DNA of 64,000 nucleotides, taken from contig NZ_VTOJ01000001.1 in the NCBI RefSeq assembly GCF_009176545.1, forward strand, positions 62,001 to 126,000. The letters are read 5' to 3'. Each line of letters opens with the position of its first letter. Position 1 is the first letter of the stretch. The DNA comes from Salinigranum salinum (GTDB taxonomy: Archaea; Halobacteriota; Halobacteria; Halobacteriales; Haloferacaceae). The notes below the pieces were generated by a model. It was given only the letters and a program-made list of their open reading frames with translations, searched no databases and was not told the DNA's origin. Both the position numbers and the translations under genes were made by a program. Shown here piece by piece: positions 17,215 through 24,909 of the stretch.

Positions 17215-18711
17215 ATGAGCACACGAACTGCCGTTTCGTCCCGAGTGACCGCGATAGTCGTCGTGGCGCTCGTGTTAGCTGGTGCTGTCCCGGTCTCGGG
17301 TGCCGGTCCGGTGGTGGTCGATCGCATCACAGTGGCCGGTCCGGGCGTCGTCACCGGTGGGGACCAGCCGTCGGTCGCAGCGTGGCGACCGGTGGACGTC
17401 ACCGCGTCGATCGAGACGGGTTCCGACGCGTACGACGTCTGTTTCGGGGTGACGAGCACCGGACAGTCGATCGACCTCGGCTGCCAGCGCATCATCGGCA
17501 CGGACACACGGGAGAACGTCACGGTGGGGCTCGACAGGATGCCGGAGAACGTCACGGGGACACAGCGACTGACCGTGAGCGTCCGCCGGGCGGACGTCAC
17601 GACGTCGCGGAACGAACCCCTTGTGCAGGCCAGCCGATCGATTCGGGTGCTCACCGCCGCCGGCGACATAGACGACGACGGGCTCGGCAACCGACAGGAA
17701 CTGACGATCGGAACCGACCACACCGTGCCGGATACCGACGGCGACGGCCTCGCCGACGGTCCCGAAGTGAACACGTACGAGACCGATCCCACGAACACCG
17801 ACACGGACGGCGACGGCCTCGCCGACGGTGTCGAGGTGAACGATCAGGGTACCAACCCGATGGAGATCGACACCGACGGCGACGGTCTCGACGACGGCGT
17901 CGAGGTCACGACCCACGGAACCGACCCGATGAACACCGACACGGACGACGACGGCCTCGCCGACGGTCCCGAAGTGGACGTCCACCAGACGTCCCCGACG
18001 AAGGCCGACACGGACGGCGACGGCCTCCACGACGGCCCCGAGGTGAACGTCCACGAGACCGATCCCACGGCGCCCGACACGGACGGCGACGGCCTCGACG
18101 ACGCGGCAGAGGTCGAAAGGTACGGGACCAACCCGACGGAGGCCGACACGGACGGCGACGGTCTCGTCGACGGACGCGAGGTGAACCAGTTCGGAACCGA
18201 CCCGACCCGGGCGGACACCGACGGCGACGGTAAGAGCGACGGCGCGGAGATCGCGAACGGGAGCGACCCGGTCTCCGGCGGCTCGGACGGGTTCGGCACG
18301 CCCGACGTCGATCCGACCGTCATCGTCGCGCTGGTCGTCGGCATCTCGCTCGCACTCGGTGGCGTGTTCGTCCACCGACGGGGCGAGTCGTTGCTGGGCA
18401 ACGGCGACGACGGATCGGCGGATGACACCGAGGACGCGACGGTGCGGGACACGTCGATGCATCCCTCGGACGCGCTGAGCGACGAGCAGCGCGTCCACGC
18501 CATCGTCGACGACCGGGGTGGCCGAGTCCGACAGTCGGTCATCGTCGAGGAGACCGGCTGGTCGAAGTCGAAGGTGAGCCGGGTTCTCTCGGAAATGGCC
18601 GACGAGGGCTCGATCGAGAAGATCACCATCGGACGCGAGAACCTCATCGCCCACCCCGACGCGGTGCCGGAGGGAGCAGGGTCGCCGTTCGAACCGACGG
18701 AGTCGGAGTGA
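17215..18711 (+). CDS. Membrane protein: extracellular Ca-binding (TSP3-like) repeats fused to cytoplasmic winged helix
   Basis: A 498-residue protein with a clear order: Sec-type signal (residues 1-30), a beta-rich external domain (31-148) with two cysteines, about eight Asp-rich repeats of about 24 residues (151-352, core DTDGDGLADGPEV) like thrombospondin type-3/calcium-binding repeats, one membrane span (368-387), an acidic linker, and a C-terminal winged helix (about 422-482, RQSVIVEETGWSKSKVSRVL then a wing near IGRENLI). The C-terminal helix-turn-helix resembles the membrane-associated haloarchaeal wHTH families. The layout suggests a one-protein transmembrane regulator, or a surface protein with a DNA-binding tail. 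ATTAAA near 17174 and GAATATACG near 17192 are the promoter candidates. Confidence 0.9.
   Translation: MSTRTAVSSRVTAIVVVALVLAGAVPVSGAGPVVVDRITVAGPGVVTGGDQPSVAAWRPVDVTASIETGSDAYDVCFGVTSTGQSIDLGCQRIIGTDTRENVTVGLDRMPENVTGTQRLTVSVRRADVTTSRNEPLVQASRSIRVLTAAGDIDDDGLGNRQELTIGTDHTVPDTDGDGLADGPEVNTYETDPTNTDTDGDGLADGVEVNDQGTNPMEIDTDGDGLDDGVEVTTHGTDPMNTDTDDDGLADGPEVDVHQTSPTKADTDGDGLHDGPEVNVHETDPTAPDTDGDGLDDAAEVERYGTNPTEADTDGDGLVDGREVNQFGTDPTRADTDGDGKSDGAEIANGSDPVSGGSDGFGTPDVDPTVIVALVVGISLALGGVFVHRRGESLLGNGDDGSADDTEDATVRDTSMHPSDALSDEQRVHAIVDDRGGRVRQSVIVEETGWSKSKVSRVLSEMADEGSIEKITIGRENLIAHPDAVPEGAGSPFEPTESE
17665..18270 (+). repeat. 72-bp-period coding repeats for Asp-rich Ca-binding motifs
   Basis: Eight or so units of about 72 bp carry variants of GACACGGACGGCGACGGCCT. 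They are coding throughout, with diverged spacers, and so are not a CRISPR array. Confidence 0.85.
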
Positions 18712-18830
18712 CCACCGGCGAAAGTCTCGTCGGCCGCCGAGCCGGCGCAAACGCGACGGAGTCCGAGCCCGAGTAGCGTCACTGACCGGGAGGTAGGAAC
18801 CGCAAAGGCGGTCGAGCGGGGAGACAGAGG

Positions 18831-18838
18831 TTTATACG
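18831..18838 (+). promoter_or_regulatory. TATA box for the DHH phosphoesterase gene
   Basis: GGTTTATACG centred about 28 bp before the ATG at 18862. The spacing implies a transcript with almost no leader, as is usual in haloarchaea. Confidence 0.6.
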
Positions 18839-18861
18839 TGATCCCGCAGTAAGGAGCGTCT

Positions 18862-20286
18862 ATGAACGCCGACGTCGACGTCGAGTCGGAGCGCGGGCCG
18901 GTCCCGGCACTCCACGACCGGGCGGTTGCCTGTGCTGATCACCTCCACGACGCCGACCGGGTGCTCCTCGCGTCACACATCGACGCCGACGGGCTCACGA
19001 GCGCAGCCATCGCGTCGCGTGCGCTCGAACGTGCGGGCATCGCCGTCGAGACGGTGTTCGAGAAGCAGCTCGACCGGGCGGCGATCGAACGGCTCGCCGC
19101 CGCCGACTACGACACCGTCCTGTTCACCGACTTCGGCAGCGGCCAGCTCGACATCGTCACCGAGTTCGAGGCCGACTTCACGCCCGTGATCGCCGACCAC
19201 CACCAGCCAGCCGACGCCGACACCGAGTACCACCTCAACCCGCTACTCGAAGGGATCGACGGGGCCTCGGAGCTGTCCGGCGCGGGCGCGAGCTACGTGC
19301 TCGCGCGGGCGCTCGGGGGCGAGTCGAACCGGGACCTGGCCGGGCTGGCGGTCGTCGGTGCCGTGGGAGACATGCAGGACGGCGACGGGGGACTGTCGGG
19401 GGCGAACGAGGCCATCGTTCGAGAGGGGGTGGCAGCCGGCGTCCTGTCGGAGGAGACGGATCTGCTGCTGTACGGCCGACAGACCCGACCACTCCCCAAG
19501 CTCCTCGAGTACGCGAGCGAGGCGCGCATCCCCGGCATCTCGAACGACGAGGCGGGGGCGGTGTCGTTTCTGGCCGATCTCGACCTCGACCTGAAGAGGG
19601 ACGGAGAGTGGCGGCGATGGGTCGATCTGACCGGCGAGGAACGACGGACGCTCGTGAACGCGCTCCTCCGGCACGCCATCTCGCGGGGCGTCCCCGCCGA
19701 CCGGATCAACGCGCTCGTCGGGACGACGTACGTCCTGCCCGACGAGGAGCCGGGGACCGAACTCAGGGACGTGAGCGAGTTCTCGACGGTGCTGAACGCG
19801 ACCGCCCGGTACGAGCGAGCCGACGTCGGCCTGGCCGTCTGTCTCGGCGACCGCGGCCCGGCGCTCGACCGGGCGCGACACCTCCTCCGGACCCACCGAC
19901 GCAACCTCTCCGAGGGGTTGCAGTGGGTGAAGACCGAGGGCGTCACCGTCGAGGAGCACGTCCAGTGGTTCGATGCGGGGTCACGAATCCGCGAGACAAT
20001 CGTCGGCATCGTCGCCGGGATGGCAGTCGGATCGAGCGGCGTCCGGCACGACCTGCCGATCCTCGCCTTCGCCGACGCCGGCGACGGGGAGCTCAAGGTC
20101 TCCGCACGCGGGTCGCACGCGCTCGTCCGCCGGGGGCTGGATCTCTCCGCCGTGATGCGCGAGGCGTCTCGCGCCGTGGGCGGCGACGGCGGCGGACACG
20201 ACGTGGCTGCCGGCGCGACCATCCCGGCCGACGCACGCGAGGCGTTCGTCACCCACGCCGACCGCATCGTCGGCGAACAGCTGTAA
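18862..20286 (+). CDS. DHH-family phosphoesterase, RecJ/GAN-like single-strand exonuclease
   Basis: A 474-residue DHH/DHHA1 protein. Motif I is SHIDADGLTSA (Asp41, Asp43), motif II FTDFGSGQ (near 94), motif III IADHHQP (near 113), and motif IV-like GAVGDMQDGDG (near 170). The C-terminal DHHA1 domain ends with the substrate-binding AVGGDGGGHDVAAGATIP. These ligands bind two Mn ions. Archaeal members include the GINS-associated nuclease and other RecJ homologues acting in replication and repair, and haloarchaea carry several paralogues. I cannot say which one this is, or whether the substrate is DNA or a small nucleotide. Confidence 0.9.
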   Translation: MNADVDVESERGPVPALHDRAVACADHLHDADRVLLASHIDADGLTSAAIASRALERAGIAVETVFEKQLDRAAIERLAAADYDTVLFTDFGSGQLDIVTEFEADFTPVIADHHQPADADTEYHLNPLLEGIDGASELSGAGASYVLARALGGESNRDLAGLAVVGAVGDMQDGDGGLSGANEAIVREGVAAGVLSEETDLLLYGRQTRPLPKLLEYASEARIPGISNDEAGAVSFLADLDLDLKRDGEWRRWVDLTGEERRTLVNALLRHAISRGVPADRINALVGTTYVLPDEEPGTELRDVSEFSTVLNATARYERADVGLAVCLGDRGPALDRARHLLRTHRRNLSEGLQWVKTEGVTVEEHVQWFDAGSRIRETIVGIVAGMAVGSSGVRHDLPILAFADAGDGELKVSARGSHALVRRGLDLSAVMREASRAVGGDGGGHDVAAGATIPADAREAFVTHADRIVGEQL

Positions 20287-20425
20287 GCTCGTTCACGCGA
20301 CGGTGTCGTGCGTCCGAGACCGCGCGACGTGACGGGGACAGGGCGAACCGGAGACGGGACGAGTGGAGACTACTGGCGCGCGCCGACCGAGAGAGTAACT
20401 GCATTTGATTACAACAAGCTTTTTT

Positions 20426-20445
20426 GTGAATCACATCCGGTTCAC
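20426..20445 (+). promoter_or_regulatory. Inverted repeat just before the wtpA start codon
   Basis: GTGAA and TTCAC arms separated by 10 bp end three bases before the ATG at 20449. This is where a repressor could block a leaderless transcript. Upstream is an AT-rich stretch (GATTACAACAAGCTTTTTT). Binding by a metal-oxoanion regulator is a guess from the operon's content. Confidence 0.35.
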
Positions 20446-20448
20446 AGT

Positions 20449-21363
20449 ATGGAACAGCCGTCGGCCGGTCGTCGACACGTCCTCGCCGGAGTCGCCGCGG
20501 GGATCGGCGGAATCGCCGGCTGCACGGGCGTGCTGAACGTAGCTGGACCCCGCTCGGAACGGGTGTCGATGCTCGCCGCCGGGAGCCTGAACAACGCCCT
20601 GGAGAACGGGCTCAGGGGAGACGTCGACGCGACGCTCGACGTCGAAGCCCGCGGCTCCGCGACGGTCGCACGGCTCGTCGCGGAGGGACAGAAGGACCCC
20701 GACATCGTCGCCCTGGCCGACATCGCGCTCTTCGACTCGCCGCTGCGACCGTCGTGGTACGCGGAGTTCGCGACGAACTCGGTCGTGATCGCGTACGACT
20801 CCGACTCCGACGGTGGCCAGCGGCTCGCGGCCGCCGGATCCGACGAGTGGTATCGGCCGCTCCGAGACGGCGAGCTCTCGCTGGGTCGGACGGATCCGGA
20901 TCTCGACCCGCTCGGCTACCGCACGCTCTTCGTGCTCGAACTCGCGACCGACTACTACGGAACCGCGGTCGACCTCCGGGAGGCGATCCCCCGCCGCGAC
21001 CAGGTGTACCCCGAGACGCAGCTCGTCAGCCAGTTCGAGACCGGATCGATCGACGCCGCCGTCACCTACCGGAGTATGGCGGTCGAACGCGGGTACGACT
21101 ACGTCGAGCTGCCGCCGGAGATCGACCTGAGCGACCCGGCGTTCGTCGATCGGTACGCCACGGCGACGTACCGGCTCCCCGGTGGAAAAGTCGTGCGCGG
21201 CGGCCCCGTCAGCTACGGGGCGACGATCCGACACCGGTCGCCGACGGTCGACGACGTGTTCGAGGCGGCGACGACGGGAGCGTACCTCCGCGAGTTCGGT
21301 CTCGTGGTGCCCGACGACTACCCACGGTACACGGGGAATGTTCCGGACGGGCTCGCGGGCTGA
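20449..21363 (+). CDS. wtpA: ABC transporter substrate-binding lipoprotein, tungstate/molybdate type
   Basis: A 304-residue extracellular binding protein with a twin-arginine lipoprotein signal (Arg8-Arg9, lipobox GIAGC, Cys25). The mature N-terminus VSMLAAGSLNNALE matches the ModA/WtpA pattern (AAGSL near the oxoanion site), as do DIVALADIALFD and YRSMAVERGYDYVELP. WtpA and ModA cannot be separated with certainty by eye; archaeal homologues of this layout mostly bind tungstate or molybdate. It is the first gene of a three-gene importer operon and its 3' end overlaps the permease start by 26 bp. Confidence 0.88.
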   Translation: MEQPSAGRRHVLAGVAAGIGGIAGCTGVLNVAGPRSERVSMLAAGSLNNALENGLRGDVDATLDVEARGSATVARLVAEGQKDPDIVALADIALFDSPLRPSWYAEFATNSVVIAYDSDSDGGQRLAAAGSDEWYRPLRDGELSLGRTDPDLDPLGYRTLFVLELATDYYGTAVDLREAIPRRDQVYPETQLVSQFETGSIDAAVTYRSMAVERGYDYVELPPEIDLSDPAFVDRYATATYRLPGGKVVRGGPVSYGATIRHRSPTVDDVFEAATTGAYLREFGLVVPDDYPRYTGNVPDGLAG

Positions 21364-22144
21364 GGCCGCGACTGGGCGGTTCGACTGGCTGTCCGTCGCG
21401 TTCCTCCTCGGCGCGGTGTTGCTCTGTTACTACGTGGTGCCGCTGGTCTCGCTGGTCGTGACACAGCCGCCCGGTGCCGTCGCCGCGCGACTGGCCACAC
21501 CCGAGGTCCGCGCCGCCGCCTGGACGTCGGTGCTCGGGGCGACCGCGAGCACGCTGATCGCGACGGTGTTCGGCCTCCCGCTGGCGTACTGGCTCGCCCG
21601 GACGGACGGACGGATCACCACGTTCGTCACCGCGCTCGTCGTGCTCCCGCTCGTGCTCCCGCCGATCGTGAGCGGGATGGTGCTCCTGACCGTGGTCGGA
21701 CCCAACACGCTCGTGGGCAGCGCGGCCGCGGCCAGTGGGCTCTCGCTGACGCGGTCGTTGGCGGGCGTCGTGCTCGCACAGACGTTCGTCGCCTCGCCGT
21801 TCGTCGTCGTCACCGCGAAGGCCGCAATCGAGGGCGTCGACCGGCACCTCGAGTACGCCTCGCGCTCGCTCGGCAAGCACCGGTTCACCACGTTCCGTCG
21901 GGTGACGCTCCCGCTCGCGTGGCCGGGGGTCCTCGCGGGGATCACGCTGGCGTTCGCGCGGGCGATGGGCGAGTTCGGGGCGACGATCATGCTCGCGTAC
22001 TACCCGCGGACGATGCCGGTGCAGATCTGGGTCTCGTTCACGACGCTCGGGCTGGACGAGGCGTTCCCGATCGCCGTCGTACTCGTCGGCGTCGCCGTCG
22101 CGACGCTCGTCGTCCTCAACGCGCTCGGGAGCACGCCCGCATGA
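21338..22144 (+). CDS. wtpB: ABC transporter permease, tungstate/molybdate type
   Basis: A 268-residue permease with six predicted spans. The coupling-helix EAA motif is present as EYASRSLGKHRFTTFRRVTLPLAWPG, and the conserved RAMGEFGATIMLAYY matches molybdate/tungstate and sulfate permeases. The ATG at 21338 lies inside the end of wtpA; it is the only good start before the first span. The stop overlaps the ATPase start (ATGA). The operon order of binding protein, permease and ATPase is typical. Confidence 0.92.
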   Translation: MFRTGSRAEAATGRFDWLSVAFLLGAVLLCYYVVPLVSLVVTQPPGAVAARLATPEVRAAAWTSVLGATASTLIATVFGLPLAYWLARTDGRITTFVTALVVLPLVLPPIVSGMVLLTVVGPNTLVGSAAAASGLSLTRSLAGVVLAQTFVASPFVVVTAKAAIEGVDRHLEYASRSLGKHRFTTFRRVTLPLAWPGVLAGITLAFARAMGEFGATIMLAYYPRTMPVQIWVSFTTLGLDEAFPIAVVLVGVAVATLVVLNALGSTPA

Positions 22145-23172
22145 GCGGACCGCTCGATGTGACGGGGCTCGCCAGGTCGTACCCCGGTTTCGACTTCGGC
22201 CCCGTCGACCTCTCGGTCGCAGAGGAGGTGCTCGCCGTGCTCGGACCCTCGGGGAGCGGGAAGACGACGCTCCTCTCGCTGATCGCCGGGATCGTCCAGC
22301 CCGACGCGGGGACCGTCTCGCTCGGGGGCCGATCGCTGGTCGGGCGGCGGCTCGAAGCGCGACGGGTCGGAGTAGTGTTCCAGGACGGTGCGCTCTTCCC
22401 GCACATGACCGCCCGGGAGAACGTCGCCTACGCGGCCACGGATCCGGAGCGAGTCGCCGACCTCGTGGCGCTGCTGGAGATCCAGGACGTGCTCGACCGG
22501 CGGCCACCGTCGCTGTCCGGTGGGGAACAGCGCCGGGTCGCGCTGGCGCGGACGCTCGCGGCCGATCCCGACGCGCTCCTCCTGGACGAGCCGCTGTCGA
22601 GCCTCGACGCGCCCATCCGCCGCCGACTCCGCGACGCGTTCCACGACCTGTTCCGGACGCTGTCGATCCCGGTCGTCTACGTCACTCACGACCAGCGCGC
22701 GGCGACCGTCCTCGGCGACCGGATCGCGGTCCTCCGTGACGGTCGCGTCGAGCAGGTCGGGACGCCGACGGAGATCCTCGACCGTCCCCGAAACGCGTTC
22801 GTCGCCCGGTTCACCGGCAGCGAGAACGTGTTCGAGGCGCGGGTGACGACGCACGAGGGTGAATCCGCGCTCCGCGTCGGCGACCACGTCCTCCGAGCGG
22901 AGACCGACCGGCCGGTCGGAACGTGGGTGACGGCGTGCGTCCGCCCGTCACGGCTGCGGCTCGTCGGGGAGCCGCGTGCGGGCGGCCTCGAAGCGGCGGT
23001 CACGCGCCGTCTGAACGAGGGTGACGAGTACCGGCTGTCGCTCGCGGTCGCGTCGAGCGACGTCGAACTGACCGCGCGGGTTCGCCCCCGAACGGTCGAG
23101 CGCCTGGGGCTGGAGCCGGGAACGACGGTCCACGTCGCCATCGCGCCGACGGCAGTACACGTGTTCGACTGA
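22141..23172 (+). CDS. wtpC: ABC transporter ATP-binding protein, tungstate/molybdate type
   Basis: A 343-residue ATPase powering the importer. Walker A is GPSGSGKTT, the signature is LSGGEQRRVALARTLA, Walker B is ALLLDEPLSSLD, and the switch is VTHDQ. A C-terminal regulatory extension of about 110 residues follows (from roughly residue 230) with an OB-like TOBE/MOP-type pattern, where oxoanion can inhibit transport in ModC-type proteins. It is the last gene of the operon. Confidence 0.93.
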   Translation: MSGPLDVTGLARSYPGFDFGPVDLSVAEEVLAVLGPSGSGKTTLLSLIAGIVQPDAGTVSLGGRSLVGRRLEARRVGVVFQDGALFPHMTARENVAYAATDPERVADLVALLEIQDVLDRRPPSLSGGEQRRVALARTLAADPDALLLDEPLSSLDAPIRRRLRDAFHDLFRTLSIPVVYVTHDQRAATVLGDRIAVLRDGRVEQVGTPTEILDRPRNAFVARFTGSENVFEARVTTHEGESALRVGDHVLRAETDRPVGTWVTACVRPSRLRLVGEPRAGGLEAAVTRRLNEGDEYRLSLAVASSDVELTARVRPRTVERLGLEPGTTVHVAIAPTAVHVFD

Positions 23173-23561
23173 CCGTCGACCGAGGGGCCGCGCGACGCCC
23201 GACGCCTGACCAGATCGATCGCGCTCTCGGTGGATCGCGACAGCAGACGGCTCGTGGCCGTTCCTCCGTAGACCGTTCCTCGCGCCAGCGCGCCACCGTT
23301 CGGGTGCCGAAAGCACGACTTCGGGGAGCGTGCGCGGAGAGTGCCATTACTCGATCTCGGGTGTCCGTCCCACGGACCGAAGAGGGCGGCAACGGGAGGA
23401 GACGAGTCACAATCCGACCCCAGGCGTGGCCCGGGAGCGGTTTGATATCGCGATCGATGGTTTATGACAGCTGCTCCCCGGGACCAGTCCAGACGGGAAA
23501 ATCGACGGACCGAGCGACCGGGTATCGGCTCACTTTTGTTTCTGTCCCGAGAACAGCGGCT
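23173..23561. other. Intergenic region downstream of wtpC
   Basis: About 390 bp. No gene is supportable; translations are Arg-rich. The AT-richer part near 23440-23465 (TTTGATATCGCGATCGATGG, then TTTATGACAG) and CACTTTTGTTTCTG near 23531 are promoter-like for the small gene that follows. Confidence 0.45.
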
Positions 23562-23891
23562 ATGGCCGCGTTCGACCCCGAGAAGTTCGAGGACAAGTAC
23601 GCGAACTACTTCGCCGAGCTCCAGCGGGCGTACAAGAACGCCTTCGAGACGATGCGGGAGTCGTACGACTCGGATCTGGTGCACGCCATCGACCAGCGCG
23701 TTCTCAACGAGTCCGAACCGTTCTACGAGGACGGAACGTTTCGAGTGGAACTCCCCGACGACCCCGCGAAACGGCTCGAGGGGAGCGGCGTCCCGGTCGA
23801 CGAGGAGACGCTCAGCGCGGCGCTCGACGACTACACGGCCGCGATCGAGGACGAACTCTACCGGATGCTGGGCGTCGACCGCGAGGAGTGA
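23562..23891 (+). CDS. Conserved haloarchaeal protein, DUF5783-like
   Basis: A 109-residue, acidic, mostly helical protein starting MAAFDPEKFEDKYANYFAEL. This start and the run of aromatic and acidic residues match my memory of the haloarchaeal DUF5783 family. There is no catalytic motif, signal or membrane span. Function is unknown. The ATG at 23562 is preferred because the frame upstream is unlike a protein. Confidence 0.85.
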   Translation: MAAFDPEKFEDKYANYFAELQRAYKNAFETMRESYDSDLVHAIDQRVLNESEPFYEDGTFRVELPDDPAKRLEGSGVPVDEETLSAALDDYTAAIEDELYRMLGVDREE

Positions 23892-24267
23892 GTCGGATCG
23901 GTGGTGTGAGCGTCCGCTTGGTGTGACGAACAGCGACCCGGCAGCGTGAGGAACAGGGGGCCGAAAGCGGCGAACGGCGACCGACAGGAGCGACCGCGCG
24001 GTCCCCGGTGCGCACCGAGCAGCTTCGTGCCTCCACAGCCGTACGGGCCGGCCGGTGGGAGGGGAGTCGGTGGGTTCGACGCCGGCGTGCCACGCGCGGT
24101 GGGACAGTTCGGGACGCCACTCGAACCGGTCGCGCACCGCTCGGCGTCCACCGTCCGGCGGTCTCCGCGTGAAGTGGTCGCGTCGACACACCACCGGGTC
24201 CCCGGATGGGGGCCGACCCGGACGCGTGAACCAAAGGCATAAGCACCGCCGTTTCCTACCTCCTCGC
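23892..24267. other. Intergenic region with one copy of a dispersed repeat
   Basis: About 375 bp upstream of the NifU-type gene. No gene is supported. It contains a copy (23990-24041) of an intergenic repeat also found at 39111-39161. AAGGCATAAGCACC near 24233 is a plausible weak TATA region for the next gene. Confidence 0.45.
23990..24041 (+). repeat. Dispersed intergenic repeat, copy 1
   Basis: Runs from GCGACCGCGCGG through CGGTGCGCACCGAGCAGC to CTCCACAGCCG. Copy 2 at 39111-39161 matches with a one-base gap and a handful of mismatches. A weaker copy of the central part (CCCCGGTGCGCGGCGAGC) occurs near 51211. Confidence 0.55.
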
Positions 24268-24627
24268 ATGAGCACGGACGCCCAAGAGGCCGACGACGAC
24301 CTGAAAGAGCGGGTGTCGAACTTCCTGCGCCGGAACTTCCCGCAGATCCAGATGCACGGCGGCAGCGCCGCGATCCAGAACCTCGACCGTGAGACGGGTG
24401 AGGTCACCATCATGCTCGGCGGTGCCTGCTCCGGCTGTGGCATCTCCCCGATGACCATCCAGGCGATCAAGAGCCGCATGGTGAAGGAGATCCCCGAGAT
24501 CGAGGTCGTCCACGCCGACACCGGGATGAGCGGCGGCGGTGGCCACGGCGGCGGGATGTCGCCCTCGTTCCCCGGCGACACCGCCGAGGACTCCGACAGC
24601 GACGAAGGCCCGCAGGCGCCGTTCTGA
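24268..24627 (+). CDS. NifU C-terminal-domain Fe-S scaffold protein
   Basis: A 119-residue NifU-like protein. After a short acidic start comes the domain FLRRNFPQIQMHGGSAAIQ and the cluster-binding CxxC in GGACSGCGISPMTIQAIK. A glycine/histidine-rich then acidic tail (SGGGGHGGGMSPS, ending EGPQAPF) follows. Such proteins carry a labile 4Fe-4S cluster and pass it to target enzymes. No suf or isc gene lies beside it, so it acts in trans. Confidence 0.93.
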   Translation: MSTDAQEADDDLKERVSNFLRRNFPQIQMHGGSAAIQNLDRETGEVTIMLGGACSGCGISPMTIQAIKSRMVKEIPEIEVVHADTGMSGGGGHGGGMSPSFPGDTAEDSDSDEGPQAPF

Positions 24628-24909
24628 CGGCGCGATAGCTGCTCTTTTCGCGAGCGACGCGACCGTTTCGATCCGATTCTGCCGATTCGTCAGTCGAGAC
24701 GCATGGTTACGGCCGATGCCGTGATCCGATCCGATCCAGCCGTAAACTGTATGTCGCGATACGAAATCGGTGGACCGTCGCCGTGAGTGCTCGGAGAGAC
24801 CGCTCGACTCGAGACACCGCCCGGAGTCACGCCGTCCGAACGTCACGTGCTCGAACGCGGGCGGCGGTGAACGGCGGGGTTTTATTCTCCGGAGCGCGGA
24901 AGGGTCGAC
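24628..24909. other. Intergenic region upstream of the sulfatase-like gene
   Basis: About 280 bp with no gene. GGGTTTTATTCTCC at about 24877-24890, some 25 bp before the ATG at 24910, is a good TATA candidate for a leaderless transcript. Confidence 0.5.

Noticed and set aside
17665-18270. CRISPR-like periodic DNA
   Set aside because: The 72-bp repeats are coding, diverged and in frame with Asp-rich Ca-binding motifs; there are no unique spacers of constant length and no cas genes.
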